A stretch of DNA of 64,000 nucleotides, from the NCBI RefSeq assembly GCF_040958095.1, contig NC_091185.1:14998666-15062665 (forward strand), in the 5' to 3' direction. Of this stretch, positions 46,601 through 55,883 are shown piece by piece. Position 1 is the first letter of the stretch; the number at the start of each line of letters is the position of its first letter. The stretch is from Procambarus clarkii. Its lineage: Eukaryota > Arthropoda > Malacostraca > Decapoda > Cambaridae. The notes under the pieces are model-generated. The model searched no databases. It was not told the DNA's origin and saw only the letters and a program-made list of their open reading frames with translations. The position numbers and the translations under genes are program-made.

Positions 46601-49600
46601 TCACCTGGTGTTGTGTTGACTGTGTTGTAACACCTGGTGTTGTGTTGACTGTGTTGTAACACCTGGTGTTGTGTTGACTGTGTTGTAACACCTGGTGTTG
46701 TGTGGACTCTGTTGTATCACCTGGTGTTGTGTTGACTGTGTTGTATCACCTGGTGTTGTGTTGACTGTGTTGTATCACCTGGTGTTGTGTGGCCTGTGTT
46801 GTATACCCTGGTGTTGTGTGGCCTGTGTTGTATACCCTGGTGTTGTGTTGGAACACCTGGTGTTGTGTGGACTCTGTTGTATCACCTGGTGTTGTGTTGT
46901 AACACCTGGTGTTGTGTGGACTCTGTTGTATCACCTGGTGTTGTGTGGCCTGTGTTGTATACCCTGGTGTTGTGTGGCCTGTGTTGTAACACCTGGTGTT
47001 GTTTGGCCTGTGTTGTATACCCTGGTGTTGTGTGGCCTGTGTTGTATACCCTGGTGTTGTGTGGCCTGTGTTGTAACACCTGGTGTTGTGTGGCCTGTGT
47101 TGTATACCCTGGTGTTGTGTGGCCTGTGTTGTATACCCTGGTGTTGTGTGGCCTGTGTTGTATACCCTGGTGTTGTGAGGCCTGTGTTGTATACCCTGGT
47201 GTTGTGTGGCCTGTGTTGTAACACCTGGTGTTGTGTGGCCTGTGTTGTATCACCTGGTGTTGTGTGGCCTGTGTTGTATACCCTGGTGTTGTGTGGCCTG
47301 TGTTGTAACACCTGGTGTTGTGTGGCCTGTGTTGTATACCCTGGTGTTGTGTGGCCTGTGTTGTAACACCTGGTGTTGTGTGGCCTGTGTTGTATACCCT
47401 GGTGTTGTGTGGCCTGTGTTGTAACACCTGGTGTTGTGTGGCCTGTGTTGTATACCCTGGTGTTGTGTGGCCTGTGTTGTAACACCTGGTGTTGTGTGGC
47501 CTGTGTTGTATACCCTGGTGTTGTGTGGCCTGTGTTGTAACACCTGGTGTTATGTGGCCTGTGTTGTATACCCTGGTGTTGTGTGGCCTGTGTTGTATAC
47601 CCTGATGTTGTGTGGCCTGTGTTGTATACCCTGGGGTTGTGTGGCCTGTGTTGTATACCCTGGTGTTGTGTGGCCTGTGTTGTATACCCTGGTGTTGTGT
47701 GGCCTGTGTTGTAACACCTGGTGTTGTGTGGCCTGTGTTGTATACCCTGGCGTTGTGTGGCCTGTGTTGTATACCCTGGTGTTGTGTGGCCTGTGTTGTA
47801 ACACCTGGTGTTGTGTGGCCTGTGTTGTATACCCTGGTGTTGTGTGGCCTGTGTTGTAACACCTGGTGTTGTGTGGCCTGTGTTGTATACCCTGGTGTTG
47901 TGTGGCCTGTGTTGTAACACCTGGTGTTGTGTGGCCTGTGTTGTATACCCTGGTGTTGTGTGGCCTGTGTTGTATACCCTGGTGTTGTGTGGCCTGTGTT
48001 GTAACACCTGGTGTTGTGTGGCCTGTGTTGTATACCCTGGTGTTGTGTGGCCTGTGTTGTATACCCTGGTGTTGTGTGGCCTGTGTTGTAACACCTGGTG
48101 TTGTGTGGCCTGTGTTGTATACCCTGGTGTTGTGTGGCCTGTGTTGTATACCCTGGTGTTGTGTGGCCTGTGTTGTATACCCTGGTGTTGTGTGGCCTGT
48201 GTTGTATACCCTGGTGTTGTGTGGCCTGTGTAGTATACCCTGGTGTTGTGTGGCCTGTGTTGTATACCCTGGTGTTGTGTGGCCTGTGTTGTCTCACCTG
48301 GTGTTGTGTTGACTGTGTTGTATACCCTGGTGTTGTGTGGCCTGTGTTGTATACCCTGGTGTTGTGTGGCCTGTGTTGTATACCCTGGTGTTGTGTGGCC
48401 TGTGTTGTATACCATGGTGTTGTGTTGACTGTGTTGTAACACCTGGTGTTGTGTGGCCTGTGTTGTCTCAACTGGTTTTGTGTGGCCAGTGTTGTATACC
48501 CTGGTGTTGTGTGGCCTGTGTTGTAACACCTGGTGTTGTGTGGCCTGTGTTGTATACCCTGGTGTTGTGTGGCCTGTGTTGTATACCCTGGTGTTGTGTG
48601 GTCTGTGTTGTATACCCTGGTGTTGTGTGGCCTGTGTTGTATACCCTGGTGTTGTGTGGCCTGTGTTGTATGCCCTGGTGTTGTGTGGCCTGTGTTGTAT
48701 ACCCTGGTGTTGTGTGGCCTGTGTTGTATACCCTGGTGTTGTGTTGACTGTGTTGTATCACCTGGTGTTGTGTTGACTGTGTTGTAACACCTGGTGTTGT
48801 GTTGACTGTGTTGTAACACCTGGTGTTGTGTTGACTGTGTTGTAACACCTGGTGTTGTGTGGACTCTGTTGTATCACCTGGTGTTGTGTTGACTGTGTTG
48901 TATCACCTGGTGTTGTGTTGACTGTGTTGTATCACCTGGTGTTGTGTGGCCTGTGTTGTATACCCTGGTGTTGTGTGGCCTGTGTTGTATACCCTGGTGT
49001 TGTGTTGTAACACCTGGTGTTGTGTGGACTCTGTTGTATCACCTGGTGTTGTGTGGCCTGTGTTGTATCACCTGGTGTTGTGTTGTAACACCTGGTGTTG
49101 TGTGGACTCTGTTGTATCACCTGGTGTTGTGTGGCCTGTGTTGTATACCCTGGTGTTGTGTGGCCTGTGTTGTAACACCTGGTGTTGTTTGGCCTGTGTT
49201 GTATACCCTGGTGTTGTGTGGCCTGTGTTGTATACCCTGGTGTTGTGTGGCCTGTGTTGTAACACCTGGTGTTGTGTGGCCTGTGTTGTATACCCTGGTG
49301 TTGTGTGGCCTGTGTTGTATACCCTGGTGTTGTGTGGCCTGTGTTGTATACCCTGGTGTTGTGTGGCCTGTGTTGTATACCCTGGTGTTGTGTGGCCTGT
49401 GTTGTAACACCTGGTGTTGTGTGGCCTGTGTTGTATCACCTGGTGTTGTGTGGCCTGTGTTGTATACCCTGGTGTTGTGTGGCCTGTGTTGTATACCCTG
49501 GTGTTGTGTTGACTGTGTTGTATCACCTGGTGTTGTGTTGACTGTGTTGTATCACCTCGTGTTGTGTGGCCTGTGTTGTAACACCTGGTGTTGTGTTGAC

Positions 49601-51545
49601 TGTGTTGTATCACCTGGTGTTGTGTTGACTGTGTTGTATCACCTGGTGTTGTGTTGACCGTGTTGTATCACCTGGTGTTGTGTGGCCTGTGTTGTATACC
49701 CTGGTGTTGTGTTGACTGTGTTGTATACCCTGGTGTTGTGTTGACTGTGTTGTATCACCTCGTGTTGTGTGGCCTGTGTTGTAACACCTGGTGTTGTGTG
49801 GCCTGTGTTGTATACCCTGGTGTTGTGTTGATTGTGTTGTATCACCTGGTGTTGTGTGGACTGTGTTGTATCACCTGGTGTTGTGTTGACCGTGTTGTAT
49901 CACCTGGTGTTGTGTGGCCTGTGTTGTATACCCTGGTGTTGTGTTGACTGTGTTGTATACCCTGGTGTTGTGTTGACTGTGTTGTATACCCTGGTGTTGT
50001 GTGGCCTGTGTTGCATACCCTGGTGTTGTGTTGTAACACCTGGTGTTGTGTGGCCTGTATTGTATCACCTGGTGTTGTGTTGACTGTGTTGTAACACCTG
50101 GTGTTGTGTTGACTGTGTTGTATCACCTGGTGTTGTGTGGCCTGTGTTGTATCACCTGGTGTTGTGTGGCCTAAGTTGTATCACCTGGTGTTGTGTTGAC
50201 TGTGTTGTATCACCTGGTGTTGTGTTGACTGTGTTGTATCACCTGGTGTTGTGTGGCCTGTGTTGAATCACCTGGTGTTGTGTTGACTGTGTTGTAACAC
50301 CTGGTGTTGTGTGGCCAGTGTTATATCACCTGGTGTTGTGTGGCCTGTGTTGTATCACCTGGTGTTGTGTTGACTGTGTTGTAACACCTGGTGTTGTGTG
50401 GCCAGTGTTATATCACCTGGTGTTGTGTGGCCTGTGTTGTATCACCTGGTGTTGTGTGGCCTGTGTTGTATCACCTGGTGTTGTGTTGACTGTGTTGTAT
50501 CACCTGGTGTTGTGTTGACTGTGTTGTATCACCTGGTGTTGTGTTGACCGTGTTGTATCACCTGGTGTTGTGTGGCCTGTGTTGTATCACCTGGTGTTGT
50601 GTGGCCTGTGTTGTATCACCTGGTGTTGTGTTGACTGTGTTGTATCACCTGGTGTTGTGTTGACTGTGTTGTATCACCTGGTGTTGTGTTGACTGTGTTG
50701 TATCACCTTGTGTTGTGTTGACTGTGTTGTATCACCTGGTGTTGTGTGGCCTGTGTTGTAACACCTGGTGTTGTGTTGATTGTGTTGTACCACCTGGTGT
50801 TGTGTTGACTGTGTTGTATCACCTGGTGTTGTGTTGACTGTGTTGTATCACCTGGTGTTGTGTGGCCTAAGTTGTATCACCTGGTGTTGTGTTGACTGTG
50901 TTGTATCACCTGGTGTTGTGTGGCCTGTGTTGTATCACCTGGTGTTGTGTGGCCTAAGTTGTATCACCTGGTGTTGTGTTGACTGTGTTGTATCACCTGG
51001 TGTTGTGTGGCCTGTGTTGTATCACCTGGTGTTGTGTGGCCTAAGTTGTATCACCTGGTGTTGTGTTGACTGTGTTGTATCACCTGGTGTTGTGTTGACT
51101 GTGTTGTATCACCTCGTGTTGTGTGGCCTGTGTTGTAACACCTGGTGTTGTGTTGACTGTGTTGTATCACCTGGTGTTGTGTTGACTGTGTTGTATCACC
51201 TGGTGTTGTGTTGACTGTGTTGTAACACCTGGTGTTGTGTTGACTGTGTTGTATCACCTGGTGTTGTGTTGACTGTGTTGTATCACCTGGTGTTGTGTTG
51301 ACTGTGTTGTATCACCTGGTGTTGTGTTGACTGTGTTGTATCACCTGGTGTTGTGTGGACTATGTTATATCACCTGGTGTTGTGTGGCCTGTGTTGTATC
51401 ACCTGGTGTTGTGTTGACTGTGTTGTATCACCTGGTGTTGTGTTGACTGTGTTGTATCACCTGGTGTTGTGTTGACTGTGTTAGATCACCTGGTGTTTTG
51501 TGGACTCTGTTGTATCACCTGGTGTTGTGTTGACTGTGTTGTATC
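43620..51545. repeat. 29-bp minisatellite (~270 units) in the intron
   Basis: The unit is 29 bases (TGTTGTATACCCTGG with TGTTGTGTGGCCTG). The left part, about 43680-45140, is nearly homogeneous. From about 45150 a TAACACC variant alternates with TATACCC. From about 49500 to 51545 TATCACC and TTGACTG variants dominate. Because 29 is not a multiple of 3 and the unit lacks stops in several frames, huge open frames arise on both strands (up to 1,019 codons); these are not genes. Copy number is length divided by 29. Confidence 0.97.
45200..49260. repeat. ~2.1-kb duplication inside the 29-bp array
   Basis: The order of unit variants from about 45300 to 46930 recurs at about 47430-49120 with offsets of 2,128 and then 2,157 bases. 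Shared rare variants include ACCCTGGGGTTGTG (45500 and 47630), TCTCAACTGG (46310 and 48467) and TATGCCCTGG (46512 and 48669). The one-unit change in offset shows a later single-unit gain. Confidence 0.8.
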
Positions 51546-51559
51546 GTATCAAAATAGTA

Positions 51560-53030
51560 ACGTTTAAATCAGTCTATATAGCTCCTCTACACAAGTGACG
51601 GAACAAAGTATTGGTAAAGGACTATAAACCAGCCTCACAAACTCATCACATAATAAAAGTTTTTGAGAGCTTAATCATGAGTCAGATCACCAGATGTATG
51701 GAGATCAATAATCTCCACTACTCTGGTCAACATGGATATAGACCAGAAAGATCATGGATTTCGCTGATTCTCGACCTCTGTGACAAAATCTCTGATGCAT
51801 TAGAAAATTCAGATGTGGTATACACAGACGTTTCAGAGGCACTTGATATATGCGACCATGGAGAGGTAGCCCACAAAATGAGGTCAGTAGTAATAACAGG
51901 TAAAGAGGGCGATGGATATTCAATTTCCTGTCAAACTGAATGAAATGAGTAACAGCAACCAGATAATTTAAGCGCAGTTGCAAGCTCTGTAACTCGAGGC
52001 ACGATCCTTTGCACCACTGCTTTACCTTAATCTCATACCAGATATAAACAAAAAGACAAGTAACACCGTGTCATCTTTAGCAAGTGGCGTCAAAATAAGC
52101 ATGAAAATGACTTCTGTAGAAGACATTGAAAAGCCTCAAGCTGATATTAATAAAGCTTTCGATTGGACAGCAGAAAATAGCATGATGTTTAACATAAATA
52201 AATTCCAGGTACTTAGGTATGGTAAAAATTAAGACCTTAATCAAAATACAGGGAAAAAACGCAATCATTGTGCCCATAGTAGGTAAGCAACATGTAAAGG
52301 ATCTAGGAATAATGATGCCTGACGACCTAATGTTTAGGGAGCATTACCAAGCAAATATAGCCTCAGTTAGAAAAAATTAGAACATGGATTACGAAAACCT
52401 TCAAATCCAGGGATACCATCACAATGGTTGTACTATTCAAATCATTTGTGCTGTCCCGTCTTGAGTACTGCTCGATACTCACTACCCACTTCAGAGCAGG
52501 AGAGATTTCTGAGATAAAGGAAATAAAGAAAACATTTACGGTATGCATAGACACCATGAAGCACTTAAATTATTGGGATCATCTCTATGCTCTCCAAATG
52601 TATTATAGACGAGATATAATATAGACATGGAAAATACTAGAGGGGGCCATATCCCAAATCTACACAGTAAAATAACCCCATACTAGAGTGAACGATATGG
52701 AAGAAAATGTAGAATAAAACCAGTGAAGAGCAGGGGTGCCATTGGCACAATCATAGAACACTGTATAAATATCAGAGGTCCACGGTTGTTCAACATCCTT
52801 CCAGAGAGTATATAAAATATTGCTGGAACAACCGTGGACATCTTCAAGAGAAAACTAGATAATTTTCTCCAAGGAGAAAACTGGTCATTTTTTTAAGAAG
52901 TGCCGGACCAACTAGGCAGCAGGGGATATGTTGGCCTGGCGGGCCATCCAATCAAGAGCCTGTTGGTCCAAGCTCTCACAAGACAAGCCTGGCCCCGGGG
53001 TGGGCTTGGTTCGTCAAGACCTTGTTGAAA
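51560..53030 (+). mobile_element. non-LTR retrotransposon relic C in the intron (plus strand)
   Basis: Reverse transcriptase remnants begin just after the minisatellite and run to about 53030, ending in the conserved C-terminal pattern (RGPRLFNILPES, then DIFKRKLDNFL and a Leu-Gly-rich tail). It lies antisense to the channel gene. Multiple frameshifts are present and no 5' end or poly(A) tail is clear. Confidence 0.7.
51578..52990 (+). pseudogene. reverse transcriptase relic C
   Basis: The first intact stretch (51578-51943) reads IAPLHK, a TGA, then VKDYKPASQTHHIIKVFE and HGYRPERS, the RT finger motifs, then YTDVSEALDICDH for motif A (normally Y-x-D with AFD). The palm is damaged: where FADD should stand (about 52080) the frame reads LASGV, so the catalytic Asp pair is gone and bases between motifs are deleted. 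The 3' part (52424-52624) reads LFKSFVLSRLEYCS and HLNYWDHLYALQMY, followed by frameshifts. Dead copy. Confidence 0.75.
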
Positions 53031-53217
53031 ACTTTAAGAAATATTAAATGTATATTAATTCAAACGATTTTACCCCCATATAATCAAAATGCTTGTTTTC
53101 ATTATGTGGAAGATGTTTTGAACATCTTACTAGAGGAAATTCTAAGTAATGACACATATACATTTATAAATAACTGAGAAAAATAAGTGTTTTTAAATAC
53201 GTGCTTTACATTGCTTG

Positions 53218-53310
53218 CATTGTTGCTGTTTGTCTTCCTGCGTATAGGCATTGTTGCTGTTTGTCTTCCTGCGTATAGGCATTGTTGCTGTTTGTTTTCC
53301 GGTGTATAAA
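53218..53310. repeat. 31-bp tandem repeat, three copies
   Basis: CATTGTTGCTGTTTGTCTTC starts a 31-base unit repeated twice almost perfectly and a third time with changes (TTTTCCGGTGTATAAA). It is in the intron, independent of the 29-bp array. Confidence 0.85.
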
Positions 53311-53796
53311 CATTGTATAAAATGTAAGTTTAATAGTTCAGTCTTGACTTAAGGTAGCTGGGTCTTATGGTTAGATTTTATAAGTATTTTGTTGTGTCTG
53401 GTGGTTCAGTCATGTTACGTTAAAAGGGCAGTTTATACTACAAATATAGTTTATGTATTAGCCATGGTATAGTTTGTTTGAAAGTACATAACACATCTTA
53501 CGCTCTAGCTCGTACGTCCAATAATCGACATTCACATGTTTATAATGTCTTCAAGAGCTAGAAGTGTTTTCCTTGTCATATATTATTGTATTAAAATGAG
53601 GATCGATTTTGTTTATATACTGTATACATATACAATTACAAGTAAATAAATAGCAATCAATACACATGCATGTGCAGGGTGAGAGTATCGCTAGTGCAAG
53701 CCCTCATGCACACTATTGCAGGCTCTAGCTAAGTGTGCAGCCGCCAGGAGTAGACAATACAATAACAAGAGTCAGCATGGGAGCCACAAGCAGGAC

Positions 53797-53913
53797 CTCG
53801 AAGTCGGCGATATCGAAGGAGAAACAGGCACAACAGATGACGACCAGCATGATGCTGGGAAGGAATGTGTTGCTGACGTAGTATCCATACTGGTTCCTGA
53901 ATACAAACCCAAC
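53797..53913 (-). CDS. Cys-loop ligand-gated ion channel, M1 exon
   Basis: The minus-strand exon is 117 bases, exactly 39 codons: it starts VGFVFRNQYGYYVSNTF and continues LPSIMLVVICCACF to DIADFE. The Tyr-Tyr, Asn, Pro-Ser and hydrophobic run are the pre-M1/M1 signature of the family. The acceptor CTTCCAG ends at 53914. Joined to the exon at 43456 it gives DFEDRVMVSLTALLVLA, the continuous M1-M2 region expected for arthropod members, so the join is convincing although the donor (GTCCTG) is poor. The plus-strand 79-codon frame here is only its shadow. Extracellular-domain exons would lie at higher coordinates; none is visible to 64000. Confidence 0.85.
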
Positions 53914-54109
53914 CTGGAAGTATATATCATGTCAGATAACAAAACATATTTTTAAAGATGTTCTTACATCACAAGTGCTCTTAACTTCATCCAAGAGGAT
54001 ACAGGGAAAACATTAATTGAAAATGTTCATAGGTTTTGTTTGGTAGTTCTGAAATTTAGGCCGAGGACTCGTTTCATATGTGAAAAATATGATAATGCTA
54101 ATTACAATC
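53914..54109. other. intron sequence upstream of the M1 exon, unassigned
   Basis: There is no gene or transposon signature in this short stretch beyond the splice acceptor. Relic D begins to its right. Confidence 0.5.
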
Positions 54110-55490
54110 ATTAGGGACATCCCTTGCGAATCATAACAGGAGCTTCCAAATGGACTAAAATACTGAACCTAAAACTAGAAACCAAGTTAACGTCGATTTA
54201 AATAAGGGTAAAAGGGATTGCTGTGTGTATGCTGACCAAGATTTTGACTAGACCTAGAATCAGTTCACTTAAAGATATAATCACTGGAGCACTAACTCTG
54301 GACAGAAGAGCCTCCAATAGCAACAGGTGGACCCATTGTGCAATAAACACCATCAATACATTCGATATAACAAACACAGTCACTGAGAGGGGTGTCGACG
54401 AAATACATGCAGACTTTGTTATGCAAGCCCCTTGGGAATCTCTGCCCGCAGACTTTAAGATTATGGTTATTGAAGGAAAAAAGAACCAGACAAATCCTCA
54501 TCTGCTACGTAACATTGCACAGATGCATATAGAAGCAAACTTGGCATCCGACACCTTCACTTACTTCTCAGATGGGTCAGTAGACCAGCAGGAACAAGAA
54601 ACCGGACCTGCAGTTAAAGCAGGAAACTCTGTAAATAGTTGGAGGCTCTCAAATGGGTGTTCGACTTTACAAACAGAGATGCTAGCCATTCAAAAGTCTT
54701 TGGAACATGCTCTTGCTGAACACCGACAACATGTTATCATACATACAGATTCGAGAACCGCCATTGAAACCTTGCAACAAGAACACATGTGTGATAACAT
54801 ACATCTGATCACAAATGTCGTATCATTAATGCAAACACTCAAACGACAAGGCCGACAGGTACTTATCAACTGGGTGCCAAGTCATGTGGGAATAATAGGA
54901 AATGACATTGCAGAAGAAGCTGCAAAACTTGCAACTAAGAGAAGAAATGTAGACATTTACATACCACAGAGTCTATCACAGATTAAGAAAGTAATTAGAA
55001 ACAGAGCAATGCAAAAGATGTACAGTGACCACAACACAGCAGTTGCAACATCAGGATCTGCGGGTTGGTACATGAATTCAACCAACTACGAACCACTTAG
55101 TTTGATGAAAGGGAGCAGTAGAGCAACAGAAGTACATTTACATCGCATCAGGCTTGGATACCCATGTGCATGGGAAATAGGCTTACAGGTTCCAGAAGAT
55201 GAGAGGAAATGTCAGCACTGTGGAGAAATGCCCGACAGACCACTGGAACATTATGTAACACAGTGCACAGTTACAAACCCATTAAGATTTCAACTTTGAT
55301 TCAACAGAGCAGAAGAAGTTGTTAAACACATATTGCAAAATCTTACTGAAGAGACGAGTCATAAATACTCATACTCCGCGCAAAACAGAAACAAGCAACA
55401 CTTAGTGGGCCAGCCAGAGGCTTAGGGCCCGCACAGGAATATCCCTGTAAAAAAAGGGACATCCCATATAAAAATAAATTAAGAAACTCT
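54110..55490 (+). mobile_element. non-LTR retrotransposon relic D (3' end with RNase H)
   Basis: 5'-truncated plus-strand element with the RT C-terminal region, a complete-looking RNase H domain, a CCHC motif and a short 3' untranslated region. RNase H after RT places it among the I/R1/Jockey-like groups. It lies in the upstream intron of the channel gene, antisense to it. Confidence 0.75.
54223..55299 (+). pseudogene. RT C-terminus and RNase H domain of relic D
   Basis: A continuous 358-codon frame; a TAA at about 54198 separates it from an upstream in-frame piece (RIITGASKWTKILNL). The RNase H domain has all four acidic residues in place: FSDGSVD (Asp), LQTEMLAI (Glu), IHTDSRTA (Asp) and GNDIAEEAA (Asp). 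It would cleave RNA in the RNA-DNA hybrid during element copying. A terminal CQHCGEMPDRPLEHYVTQC matches the zinc motif found after RNase H in this group. The domain looks intact, but the element lacks its 5' half, so I class it as a relic. The ATG at 54223 lies inside the domain series and is not a true start. Confidence 0.75.
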
Positions 55491-55658
55491 TATATATTTC
55501 TATACCTATAACAGAGAATTTCTGTCTGTCTGACAAAAGTGGGAAGTCAAACGGTTGGGAATAGCCTCATCCAAAATTGTAAGCGGAATGGTCTGGGGTA
55601 AGAAACGGACACAGGTTGGTAAGGGACTTGTGTTAAATACTTTAAAAAATATTAGCAA
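55491..55658. other. unassigned DNA flanking the Helitron
   Basis: Short unassigned host or transposon flank between relic D and the Helitron 3' end. No feature is seen. Confidence 0.5.
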
Positions 55659-55663
55659 CTAGC

Positions 55664-55690
55664 TGTACCCGCCACGCGTTGCTGTGGCTC
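55664..55690 (-). promoter_or_regulatory. Helitron 3' terminal hairpin
   Basis: GCCAC/GTGGC stem with an 8-base loop just inside the CTAG end. In Helitrons this hairpin marks the end of rolling-circle transfer. A similar but mismatched version (GCCA/TGGC) occurs next to the 59988 end. Confidence 0.7.
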
Positions 55691-55739
55691 AGTCTGGCTA
55701 AATGGAAAAGAAAGAAAAAAAAGGTGCATGTGTCTAATA

Positions 55740-55849
55740 TGTTTATTTTCACAGTGCTTGTGGGTATACAATATTTTTTTTCCATTATCTGTGGAGATAA
55801 AGAGATTGTCTGGTTTGCCGACTTTAAAACATGCAACATATAATTGTCC
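55740..55849 (-). pseudogene. C-terminal end of Helitron helicase
   Basis: The minus-strand frame reads HGQLYVACFKVGKPDNLFI then STDNGKKIL, the extreme end of the PIF1-like helicase. It continues the frame interrupted at 57776 (QGQSLELCSLYLDTDCFL) once the inserted retroelement is removed, showing that the insertion split one gene. Confidence 0.75.
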
Positions 55850-55883
55850 ATGTAATTACCTAAGTGCAGTTACAGGATGAGAG

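Larger units (their letters stand above)
43457..53796 (-). other. 10.3-kb intron between M1 and M2 exons
   Basis: The intron is defined by a weak donor GAG|GTCCTG (53796) and acceptor TTGCAG (43457). It holds the 29-bp minisatellite (about three quarters of its length), a plus-strand RT relic (51560-53030) and three 31-bp repeats. The minus strand is transcribed, so the pre-mRNA would carry the C/A-rich complement of the minisatellite. 43457-43619 and 53311-53796 hold nothing I recognise. Confidence 0.75.

Noticed and set aside
43603..46662. 1,019-codon minus-strand frame of His/Thr/Gln-rich repeats (QATQHQGIQHRPHNTRVYNT type)
   Set aside because: It lies wholly in the 29-bp minisatellite. 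The unit has no stop in several frames on both strands, so long open frames are automatic. There is no signal, domain or start context, and overlapping frames are equally open.
8214..51545. CRISPR-like array
   Set aside because: Units are contiguous with no unique spacers, the sequence is eukaryotic, and no cas gene is present.
53716..53955. 79-codon plus-strand frame
   Set aside because: The opposite strand encodes the M1 region of a Cys-loop channel with proper splice acceptor; the plus frame is its antisense shadow.
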